A DNA stretch of 64,000 nucleotides from Saccharopolyspora soli (GTDB taxonomy: Bacteria > Actinomycetota > Actinomycetes > Mycobacteriales > Pseudonocardiaceae), in contig NZ_JALBWV010000012.1 of assembly GCF_022678645.1 (NCBI RefSeq), positions 1-64,000 of the forward strand. Direction: 5' to 3'. Numbering within the stretch: position 1 is the first letter of the stretch; the number at the start of each line of letters is the position of its first letter. Below the pieces are notes generated by a model, which worked only from the letters and a program-made list of their open reading frames with translations, did no database searches and was not told the origin of the DNA. The translations under genes were made by a program, and so were the position numbers. Shown here piece by piece: positions 33,584 to 41,178 of this stretch.

Positions 33584-34870
33584 ATGCGGGCATGGAAAGC
33601 CATCACCGTCGCGGCCATCGGCGCGTTACTGGCGGCCTGCGGTCCTCCGCAGGTCCAGCAGACCGCGCCCGCCGAGGACGAACGCACCGGCATCCTGCGG
33701 GTCTGGCTGTTCGACGAGGCCAACCGCGGCCCGAAGCAGGCCACTGTGGACGAGGCGGTCGCCCGCTTCGAGGCCGAGCACCAGGGCGTGCAGGTCGACG
33801 TGCAGTACATCGCCGTGGACACCCGAGCGCAGCGGTTCACCGGCGCGTTCAACGACCCGGCCAGCGCCCCGGACGTCGCTGAGTTCGGCAACACCGACCT
33901 GGCCGGATACGTCGCCGCCGGTGGCCTGGCCGACCTCACCGGGAACCTCCCGCAGTGGCCGGAATCCGCCGACCTGAACCCATCGGTGCTGGACACCGCG
34001 AAGGTGGACGGGAAGGTCTACGGCGTGCCCTGGTACACCGGCATCCGCGCGCTGTACTACCGCACCGACGTCTTCGCCGAGCTCGGCCTGCAACCGCCCC
34101 GCACGACCGCGGAACTCGTGGACACCGCGCAGCGGATCCGCGCCGCCCGCCCCGACATGTACGGGATCGCCGTCGGCGGCAAGTACCACTACGCGCTGAT
34201 GCCGTTCATCTGGTCCGCTGGAGGTGACCTGGCCCGCCGCGATGGCGACCGCTGGGTATCCACTGTGGACCAGCCAGCCGCCCGTCAGGGCATCGCCACG
34301 TACGCCTCGCTGATCAGTGGCGGAGCTTGCCCGCGCGAGCAGTGCGCGGACCTGACCGGCAGCCAGGCCGTGCAGGCGTTCGCCTCCGGCAAGGCCGCGA
34401 TGACCATCGGCGGCGACTTCAACCGCGCCGCGGTCAACGCCGGTGCCGCTGCTGGGAAGTACGCCGTCGTGCCGCTGCCCGGTGACACCGCCGGTTCGCT
34501 GGCCCCGGCCTTCGCGGGCGGCAACATGCTGGGCGTTCTGAAGTCGTCGAAGCGCGCGACGCTGTCCCGGGAGTTCGTGCAACTGCTCGCGGGCAAGGAG
34601 TACCAGCGCAAGATGTACGCGGCGATGGGCAACCTGCCGACGTTCACCGATGTGCAGCAGGAGCTCGCGGCAGGTGACCCGGCGGTCGCGCCCTTCGTGC
34701 AGACCCTGCAGGCCGGCACCCGATTCGTGCCGACCTCGGCCGCTTGGTCGGAGATCGACGCGCAGGGCGTGCTGCCGACCATGGTGCAGCGGATCATCAC
34801 TGGCAGCACCGTCGAAGCGGCCACCAGCGGTGCGGCCGAGCAGATGAACGCCGTCTTCGAAGGCCGCTGA
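33584..34870 (+). CDS. Sugar ABC transporter substrate-binding lipoprotein (DasA-like)
   Basis: The 428-residue protein has a lipoprotein signal (AIGALLAACG, lipobox Cys19) and a family 1 extracellular solute-binding fold: LRVWLFDEANRGPKQATVDEAVARFE, APDVAEFGNTDLAGYVAAGGLADLT and VPWYTGIRALYYRTDVFAELGL. Context (two permeases, GH20 hexosaminidase, DasR-like site) suggests N,N'-diacetylchitobiose or GlcNAc binding as in Streptomyces DasA. No ATPase gene is present; such systems usually share MsiK elsewhere. The permease ATG follows the stop directly (TGAATG). Confidence 0.85.
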   Translation: MRAWKAITVAAIGALLAACGPPQVQQTAPAEDERTGILRVWLFDEANRGPKQATVDEAVARFEAEHQGVQVDVQYIAVDTRAQRFTGAFNDPASAPDVAEFGNTDLAGYVAAGGLADLTGNLPQWPESADLNPSVLDTAKVDGKVYGVPWYTGIRALYYRTDVFAELGLQPPRTTAELVDTAQRIRAARPDMYGIAVGGKYHYALMPFIWSAGGDLARRDGDRWVSTVDQPAARQGIATYASLISGGACPREQCADLTGSQAVQAFASGKAAMTIGGDFNRAAVNAGAAAGKYAVVPLPGDTAGSLAPAFAGGNMLGVLKSSKRATLSREFVQLLAGKEYQRKMYAAMGNLPTFTDVQQELAAGDPAVAPFVQTLQAGTRFVPTSAAWSEIDAQGVLPTMVQRIITGSTVEAATSGAAEQMNAVFEGR

Positions 34871-35752
34871 ATGGCGGCGCTGCTCTACCTGGCTCCGGCC
34901 GGGCTGCTGCTCATCGGCATGATGGGCTACCCGCTGTACCAGCTGGTGCAGATCTCCCTCTACGAGTACGGCCAGGCGCAGTCCTCCGGTGGGGCTCCGC
35001 TGGAATTCCTCGGCGCGGGCAACTACCTGGCGCTGCTCGGCGACGACCGGTTCTGGACGATCCTGCTGCAGACCTGCGTGTTCGCCTTGGTGTGCGTGGT
35101 CGGCAGCCTGGCGGTCGGCATCGCGCTGGCCGTGCTGGCCACCAGGATCAGCCCGCTGCCCCGGATGCTGCTGTTCCTAGCCGCGATGGGCGCCTGGGCG
35201 ACCCCGGCGGTGGCCGGTTCGACGGTCTGGCTGTTCCTGTTCGACCAGGACTTCGGGCTGGTCAACGAGGTGCTCACCGGTGTCGGCGTGGACGCCGCGG
35301 CGGGCTTCTCGTGGACCTACGACCGGTTCGTGGCCTTCGGGCTGGTCGCCGCCGAGGTGATCTGGTGCTCGTTCCCGTTCGTGCTGGTCACCACCTATGC
35401 CGGGCTCAGCGGGATTCCCGGCGAGATGGTGGAGGCCGCCGCGCTGGACGGAGCGTCGGTGTTTCGGACCGCGCGCAGCGTGCTGTTGCCGATGCTGCGC
35501 CCGGTGCTGGTGATCGCCACCATCCAGTCGATCATCTGGGACTTCAAGATCTTCACCCAGATCTACGTGATGACCAACGGCGGTGGCGTCGCCGGGCAGA
35601 ACATGGTGCTCAACGTCTACGCCTACCAAGAGGCGTTCGCCGGGTCGAACTACGGCCTCGGATCGGCGATCGGCGTGGTGATGACCGTGCTGCTCATGCT
35701 GATCACGCTGGGCTACCTGCGGGCGCAGCGGAAGGGCGAGGCGTTGGGATGA
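34871..35752 (+). CDS. Sugar ABC transporter permease (DasB/MalF type)
   Basis: The 293-residue membrane protein has six predicted segments, beginning ALLYLAPAGLLLIGMMGYPL. The EAA loop that docks the ATPase is EMVEAAALDGASVFRTARSVLLPML. The ATG is immediately after the binding-protein stop. It pairs with the next permease to form the membrane channel. Confidence 0.92.
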   Translation: MAALLYLAPAGLLLIGMMGYPLYQLVQISLYEYGQAQSSGGAPLEFLGAGNYLALLGDDRFWTILLQTCVFALVCVVGSLAVGIALAVLATRISPLPRMLLFLAAMGAWATPAVAGSTVWLFLFDQDFGLVNEVLTGVGVDAAAGFSWTYDRFVAFGLVAAEVIWCSFPFVLVTTYAGLSGIPGEMVEAAALDGASVFRTARSVLLPMLRPVLVIATIQSIIWDFKIFTQIYVMTNGGGVAGQNMVLNVYAYQEAFAGSNYGLGSAIGVVMTVLLMLITLGYLRAQRKGEALG

Positions 35753-36600
35753 GTGCGTTGCGCAAGCCGCGGCTGCTGGCCGCCAACGCGGTCGCCGTTG
35801 TGATCGCCCTGGTGGTGGCCTTCCCGCTGTACTGGATGGTGCTGTCGGCGTTCAAGCCGGAAGGCGAACTGCAGTCCACCGACCCCCGCCCCTGGACGTT
35901 CGCCCCCACCTTGGACGGGTTCCGGCGGGTGTTCACAGTGGACGGACTGGGCGGGTACTTCGTCAACAGCCTGCTGGTTGCCGGTGCGGTCGTGCTGCTG
36001 TCGCTGCTGATGTCGTTCCTCGCCGCGGTCGCGCTCACCAGGTTCCGGTTCCGCGGCCGCGTGGTGCTGCTGCTGATGTTGTTGGTGGCGCAGATGGTTC
36101 CGGTGGAGGCGCTGACGATCCCGCTGTTCTTCCTGATGCGCGAGGTCGGTTCGGTGGCCCCGGCGTTCGGGCTCAACCACCTCGGCTCGCTGGTGCTGGT
36201 GCACCTCGCGTTCAGCCTGCCGCTGGCGATCTGGATGCTGCGCGGGTTCGTGGCCGCGGTGCCGGTCGAGTTGGAGGAGGCCGCCATGCTGGATGGCGCC
36301 AGCCGCACCCGGTTCGTCTGGCAGGTGCTGTTCCCGCTGGTGGCGCCCGGCCTGGTGGCCACCAGCGTGCTGTCGTTCATCCACGCCTGGAACGACTTCC
36401 TGTTCGCCAAGACGTTCATCATCTCGGCGACGGAGAACCAGACGCTACCGATGGCGATCCTGGTGTTCTTCACCCCGGAAGGCAACGATTGGGGAGCCAT
36501 CATGGCGGGTTCCACGCTGATGACCATCCCGGTGCTCATCTTCTTCGTCGTGGTGCAGCGGCGTCTGGTGTCGGGACTCGCCGGGGCGGTAAAGGGATGA
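35749..36600 (+). CDS. Sugar ABC transporter permease (DasC/MalG type)
   Basis: The 283-residue membrane protein starts at the ATGA overlap with the previous permease (35749-35752). It shows YWMVLSAFKPEGEL, the EAA loop VELEEAAMLDGASRTRFVWQVLFPLV and HAWNDFLFAKTFI, all typical of MalG-type carbohydrate permeases. Its stop overlaps the first repeat mini-ORF as ATGA. Confidence 0.92.
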   Translation: MSALRKPRLLAANAVAVVIALVVAFPLYWMVLSAFKPEGELQSTDPRPWTFAPTLDGFRRVFTVDGLGGYFVNSLLVAGAVVLLSLLMSFLAAVALTRFRFRGRVVLLLMLLVAQMVPVEALTIPLFFLMREVGSVAPAFGLNHLGSLVLVHLAFSLPLAIWMLRGFVAAVPVELEEAAMLDGASRTRFVWQVLFPLVAPGLVATSVLSFIHAWNDFLFAKTFIISATENQTLPMAILVFFTPEGNDWGAIMAGSTLMTIPVLIFFVVVQRRLVSGLAGAVKG

Positions 36601-36731
36601 GCAGCCCTGTGTCAACCCCAGTCCGCACCTCATGGGACCGTGACGCAACCCAGCCACAAGAAACCACGCAACGCGAGATCGAGCCAGACGCAACCACCAC
36701 TGCGAATCGCGGAGAGGCGGACCAGTCATGA
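36597..36731 (+). repeat. Repeat mini-ORF, first tandem copy (family A)
   Basis: A 135-base open frame of 44 codons (MSSPVSTPVRTSWDRDATQP...) is bounded by ATGA overlaps: with the permease stop (36597-36600) and with the second copy (36728-36731). It ends in a GCGGAGAGGCGGACCAG stretch that serves as ribosome site for the next start. It lacks nine bases present in the second copy; that loss keeps the frame. Confidence 0.75.
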
Positions 36732-36883
36732 GTAGCCGTGCGCCAACCCCAGTCCTCCTCAACCGCACCCCAGGGGACCGTGACGCAAGCCAGCCACAAG
36801 AAACCACGCAACGGGAGATTCGTCTGGACGCAACCACCACTGCGAAACGCGGAGAGGCGGAACTGGAGGCGGACCAGCCATGA
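36728..36883 (+). repeat. Repeat mini-ORF, second tandem copy (family A)
   Basis: A 156-base open frame of 51 codons (MSSRAPTPVLLNRTPGDRD...) runs from the ATGA shared with the first copy to the ATGA shared with the GH20 start (36880-36883). Compared with the first copy it has 9 extra bases early and 12 extra bases (an ELEA-type insertion) near the end, both multiples of three. The central part DRDASQPQETTQREI is nearly identical to the copy before argJ. The peptide is hydrophilic and shows no known domain. Confidence 0.75.
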
Positions 36884-38358
36884 GCTGGGACTCGCTGGTA
36901 CCTCGCCCATCGCTTGTGGCACCCGGAGCCGGGGTGCTCGAACTCGACCAGGGCACCACGGTCGGCGGCGAACCCACCACCGCGGAGTGGTTCCGGCAGC
37001 ACATCGGCGCGGCCACCGGGCTGCCGCTGCCCGACTCACCGCGGCCGACGATCGAGTTCCGCACCGATCCGGGCGAGTCCGGGCCGGGCGGCTACCGCGC
37101 GGAGATCCGGCCGGGCGGGGTGGAGGTGGTGGCGCACGACGCGGCCGGTGCGCACCACGCCGCGCAAACCCTGCGGCAACTGCTCGACCCGACGGCGTAC
37201 CGGTCCGTGCCGATCCACTATGGACGGTGCGTGCTGCCGTGCGGCCGGGTCGAGGACCGGCCGCGGTTCGGCTGGCGCGGCTGCCACCTGGACGTGGCAC
37301 GGCACTTCCTGCCCAAGCGCGAAGTGCTCCGGTTCATCGAACTGCTGGCGATGCACAAGCTCAACGTCCTGCACCTGCACCTGACCGATGACCAGGGCTG
37401 GCGCGTCGAGGTCCCCAGGTTCCCCGAACTGACCCGCGTCGGCGCCTGGCGGCGCCGGTCGATGGTCGGGCGCGGCGAGCCACCGCAGTTCGACGACCGC
37501 CCGCACGGCGGCTACTACACCGTCGAGGACCTGCGGGAGATCGTCGGCCACGCGGCCCGGCACCACATCACCGTGGTCCCGGAGGTCGACGTGCCCGGAC
37601 ACAGCCAGGCCGCGATCGCCGCCTACCCGGAACTCGGCACCGGCGAGCGCCCGCAGGTCTGGGACTGCTGGGGGGTCAGCGATCAGATCCTCAACACCGA
37701 TCCGTCCACATCGGACTTCTACCGAGCGGTTTTCGACCACCTGATGGACATCTTCCCATCCCCGGTGATCTGCGTCGGCGGCGACGAGATCCCCGGCGCC
37801 ACCGCGGAGCACGGCGCGTTCCTGCGGTCGCTCATCGAGCACGTCCAGGCGCGCGGCCGACGGGCCTCCGGCTGGGACGAGGTCCTCGATTCGGTGGACC
37901 CGCTGCCGCCGGACACCATCATCGCGGCCTGGCGCGACGAGCGGACCGCGATCCGCGCGGCGGACCGGGGGCACGACGTCGTGCTGTGCCCGGAGCACCG
38001 CCTCTACTTCGACCACCGGCAAGCCGACCACCCCGACGAGCCGATCCCGGTCGGCTACCTGACCACGCTCGAAGACGTCTACGCCTACGAGCCGCTGACC
38101 GAACGCGTGCTAGGCGTGCAAGCGCAGGTCTGGACCGAACACCTCGACACGCCCCGCCGGGTGGACTACGCGGCCTTCCCGAGGCTCACCGCGTTCGCGG
38201 AGACCGCCTGGAGCCGGGACCGCGACCTCGCCGACTTCCGACGCCGCCTGGTCGACCACCACCTCCCCCGCCTCGACGCCCTCGGCGTCGAATACCGCCC
38301 CCTCGGCGGCCCCCACCCCTGGCAAACCCGCCCAGGGGTCGCAGGTCGGCCGAGGTGA
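36880..38358 (+). CDS. Beta-N-acetylhexosaminidase, GH20 (DasD-like)
   Basis: Hydrolyses terminal GlcNAc from chitobiose-type sugars. The 492-residue protein has an N-terminal GH20b-like domain and a TIM barrel with GWRGCHLDVARHFLP, HLHLTDDQGWR, VPEVDVPGH and the catalytic Asp302-Glu303 in VGGDEIPG. No signal peptide, so it should act in the cytosol on sugars imported by the transporter encoded just before. Its ATG overlaps the second repeat mini-ORF. Confidence 0.92.
   Translation: MSWDSLVPRPSLVAPGAGVLELDQGTTVGGEPTTAEWFRQHIGAATGLPLPDSPRPTIEFRTDPGESGPGGYRAEIRPGGVEVVAHDAAGAHHAAQTLRQLLDPTAYRSVPIHYGRCVLPCGRVEDRPRFGWRGCHLDVARHFLPKREVLRFIELLAMHKLNVLHLHLTDDQGWRVEVPRFPELTRVGAWRRRSMVGRGEPPQFDDRPHGGYYTVEDLREIVGHAARHHITVVPEVDVPGHSQAAIAAYPELGTGERPQVWDCWGVSDQILNTDPSTSDFYRAVFDHLMDIFPSPVICVGGDEIPGATAEHGAFLRSLIEHVQARGRRASGWDEVLDSVDPLPPDTIIAAWRDERTAIRAADRGHDVVLCPEHRLYFDHRQADHPDEPIPVGYLTTLEDVYAYEPLTERVLGVQAQVWTEHLDTPRRVDYAAFPRLTAFAETAWSRDRDLADFRRRLVDHHLPRLDALGVEYRPLGGPHPWQTRPGVAGRPR
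38315..38339 (+). terminator. Possible hairpin at the end of the GH20 gene
   Basis: ACCCCTGG (38315-38322) and CCAGGGGT (38332-38339) form a perfect 8-bp stem inside the last codons, 19 bases before the stop. No T-run follows; a weak terminator at best. Confidence 0.3.
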
Positions 38359-38431
38359 AAATAGTCAAAGCGGACCGGAATCCGTCGTCCACCGGTAACG
38401 TCGATCAATCGGCTGACGTCAGGGGGTTCGC

Positions 38432-41038
38432 GTGTCCGAAACACCAGCGAACCGCGGAATCGCCGTATCGAGGCTGTCCGAGGGCCTCGAACAGCGTTGG
38501 TTGCGGCGCAACCGGTTCGGGCGGTTTCCGGACCAGCCGGTGGTCCACCTGTTGCGCGACACCGATGCGGACGCACTCATCACCCAACTCTCGGAACATT
38601 TCGGCAGGACCGTGCCGCACGCCGAACTCGACGTCGGCGCCGCGCCGAACAGCAGCGACCGCGAACAGTCGGCACAGCTGCGGGAGCAGCTCGCAGATGC
38701 CGCGCTGGCGTTGCTCGAACACGACTCGCGGCGGCGGATCGGTCGACTGCGGTTCCCCAGGTACTCACTGCTGGTGTGGCTGCTCAAGCAGAACCAGCCG
38801 CGGCGCGAATTGATCCACCAGCCGCAAGGCGTCATCCGCGAGAGTCTGCATGCCTACCTGCGTCGCCGCTGGAAGCGCACGAGACAATCCGAACACAGGT
38901 CGGCGGCCTGGGCGGCGGCGGCCGGGCAGCTGCCCTGGTATCTCTTGTTGGTCTCGTTGTCGATCTTGCCGCTGTACTACGCGCTTTGGGTGCGCTGGGG
39001 CAGCGCGCCGCGCTGGTTCATGCGGCAGCGCTACCTGGCACCCCGCGAGTCAGCCGACTTCCCGAGCTTCGCGCAGCGGTTGATGACCACGCCGTCGCAG
39101 TGGGAAAGCCCCGAAGAGGTCCGGAAACTCCTGGTGCACGCCTTCTTGACCGACCTGGCCGTCGTCCACACCAGGCGGCCCTGGCGGTGGCGGTGGGTGT
39201 CGAAGGACTGCTATCCGGTGCTGCTGCTGAGGAACCTACGCCCTGGCACGATCGGTGAAACCCTGGTCAAGCTGCTCAACGACGTGCGGAACGAAACCGG
39301 CGCGCCCGACCCATTGCTGGTGGTCGCCGCGGGCGAGCAGCAACTCCGGGACGCACCGGTACTTCACGAGTCCGGCACGCTCAAGGAGTGGCAGGCCAAC
39401 CTGGAGGCAGCGCGACGAAGACGTTCGCCCACCGCTTGGTACGTGCCGCTGCGGATCTCCGAAGCGCCGGTCGACGAGGAGCAATCCAATCCGCTGGGTC
39501 GCGCGGTACCACGACTCAAGCATTCCAAGCTGCTGCGCCGGATTCCGGTCATCCTGATCATCTTGCTCGTGTTCGGCTCAACCGGTGGTTATTTCGAACA
39601 TCGGAGCAATCACTGCGGCATTTGGACGCCGTGGCGCAACCCCGACCTCTGGTGGCAGGACGCTGAGCCCGAACCAGCGCAGAACGCCGACGATGGGCCG
39701 CAGGACAGCGGCACGTGCATCGGGATCTCGGATGGCACCTACTTCTTCCTCACCGACATCCCGGACAGCGTGCGGCCGCAAGAAGACATCGAACAAGAAA
39801 AGCTCCTCAGAGGTCTGCAGGAGAACATCGCCCAGCAGAACGCCTTGGCCGTGGACAGCCACCAACGGGACCCGGTGCGAAGACCGCTCGTCACGGTCAT
39901 CTACTTCAGCACCCTCACAATCCGCGACCTGGATTCGTCGACGTTGGCGGGAGTGGCGAACGAGTTGCAAGGACTCATCGCCGCCCAGGAGGAGGCGCGC
40001 GGGGCCAACGTCCCGATGCGGATCTTGTTGGCCAACGGTGGTGAGGGCATGCGCCACGGACGCCTGGTCGCCGACCGCATCGTCGATTTCGCGGCACGGA
40101 GCACAGCAGCCCCGGTGATCGGCGTGGTCGGGCTGGGTGGCAGCTGGAAAGAGACGAAGGATTCGATCAAGGCGCTGGAGCCCGCAGCACTGCCCGTGAT
40201 CGGCACGGTCACCTCGGCCAGCGACCTGCCTGAGTCCAGCAGGCTCTACCACCAGGTCGGGCCGAGCAACAAGCGCGAAGCCGAAGTCGTCGCCGCGTAC
40301 CTGCTCCACAACAAGACGGACGAGAACGGCCAGCTCCGTCCCCCGGACGGCGTCACCGTCTTCTTCGCCAAAGGTGACCACTACAGCGAGAACCTGGCCG
40401 CCAACCTGGCAGAACAACTGACGTCGAAGGTAACCCGCTTCAAGGCGGAGAGCGGAGATCCGAGCGAGGTCGAGATTCCCTGCGGCCCGCAGGAAACCGT
40501 GTTCTTCGCCGGGCGCACGGACGATCTCAGCGATTTCCTCAGCAAGGTCGAGGGCGACTGCAGCCTGCACCCCAATGCCTACCCCCACCTGATGGCGGGC
40601 GACGATGCCACGCAGGTCAAACTCGACCAGGAGATGGCTGGGAGGCCGGGCGTCTCCGTCGACTACGTATCTTTCGACGACGTGCCGAAGCAGAACAGTC
40701 CCACGCCGGGGCAGAGCAGTCCCACGCTGCGCGGGCGTGCTCTCCTGGCGTTCGACGCCGTCAAGCTCCTCTACTTCGCGGTGGACAAGGTCAAAACCAC
40801 CGACAGCCGAATCCCGCTGACCGGGGCGACGGTCTGGCGCGGGATCGCCGAATTCAACGGGGCGAATCCGTTCCCCGGAAGTAGCGGCGCAATCGACTTC
40901 GGGACACCGAGCGGCCAGGTTCCCGTGGACAAGGCGATTTCCGTGTTGCGCAAAACCAGCGGTACCCCCGAACCCGGTTACGTACTCGTCTGCGGTCGGG
41001 GTGTGCACCCCACCGGACGCTGCCCCGCCCCTACCTGA
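38432..41038 (+). CDS. Membrane protein with outer type-1 periplasmic-binding-like domain (paralogue 1)
   Basis: An 868-residue protein of unrecognised family. Residues 1-165 are probably cytosolic (PVVHLLRDTDADALITQLSEHFG). A hydrophobic segment lies at about 166-186 (LPWYLLLVSLSILPLYYAL), then another cytosolic stretch with YPVLLLRNLRPGTIGETL and DPLLVVAAG. A second hydrophobic segment is at about 371-388. The rest (about 480-860) looks like a type-1 periplasmic-binding fold: VTVIYFSTLTIRDLD, VIGVVGLGGSW, YHQVGPSNKREAEVVA, VFFAGRTDDL. The cytosolic parts could be a degenerate P-loop NTPase interrupted by a membrane segment; no Walker A is visible. GTG start after CAGGGGG. Confidence 0.7.
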   Translation: MSETPANRGIAVSRLSEGLEQRWLRRNRFGRFPDQPVVHLLRDTDADALITQLSEHFGRTVPHAELDVGAAPNSSDREQSAQLREQLADAALALLEHDSRRRIGRLRFPRYSLLVWLLKQNQPRRELIHQPQGVIRESLHAYLRRRWKRTRQSEHRSAAWAAAAGQLPWYLLLVSLSILPLYYALWVRWGSAPRWFMRQRYLAPRESADFPSFAQRLMTTPSQWESPEEVRKLLVHAFLTDLAVVHTRRPWRWRWVSKDCYPVLLLRNLRPGTIGETLVKLLNDVRNETGAPDPLLVVAAGEQQLRDAPVLHESGTLKEWQANLEAARRRRSPTAWYVPLRISEAPVDEEQSNPLGRAVPRLKHSKLLRRIPVILIILLVFGSTGGYFEHRSNHCGIWTPWRNPDLWWQDAEPEPAQNADDGPQDSGTCIGISDGTYFFLTDIPDSVRPQEDIEQEKLLRGLQENIAQQNALAVDSHQRDPVRRPLVTVIYFSTLTIRDLDSSTLAGVANELQGLIAAQEEARGANVPMRILLANGGEGMRHGRLVADRIVDFAARSTAAPVIGVVGLGGSWKETKDSIKALEPAALPVIGTVTSASDLPESSRLYHQVGPSNKREAEVVAAYLLHNKTDENGQLRPPDGVTVFFAKGDHYSENLAANLAEQLTSKVTRFKAESGDPSEVEIPCGPQETVFFAGRTDDLSDFLSKVEGDCSLHPNAYPHLMAGDDATQVKLDQEMAGRPGVSVDYVSFDDVPKQNSPTPGQSSPTLRGRALLAFDAVKLLYFAVDKVKTTDSRIPLTGATVWRGIAEFNGANPFPGSSGAIDFGTPSGQVPVDKAISVLRKTSGTPEPGYVLVCGRGVHPTGRCPAPT

Positions 41039-41178
41039 CCCAGGCGCTCGTTCGCGATCGAAGGCGAAGCTCGGACAGCGCTGGCTGCGCCGGAACGGAC
41101 TTTCCGCGATCCCATGCAATTCTTTCGCCCGCGACGGTAACGTCACGTCGGATGATCAGCTGACCGCAGGGGGTGTAC

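Noticed and set aside
36598-37064. Reverse-strand frames containing WFLVAGLRHGP over the mini-ORF repeats
   Set aside because: Similar peptide strings arise because the repeat DNA is similar; no start or ribosome site supports a minus-strand gene, and the plus-strand frame fits the ATGA junctions.
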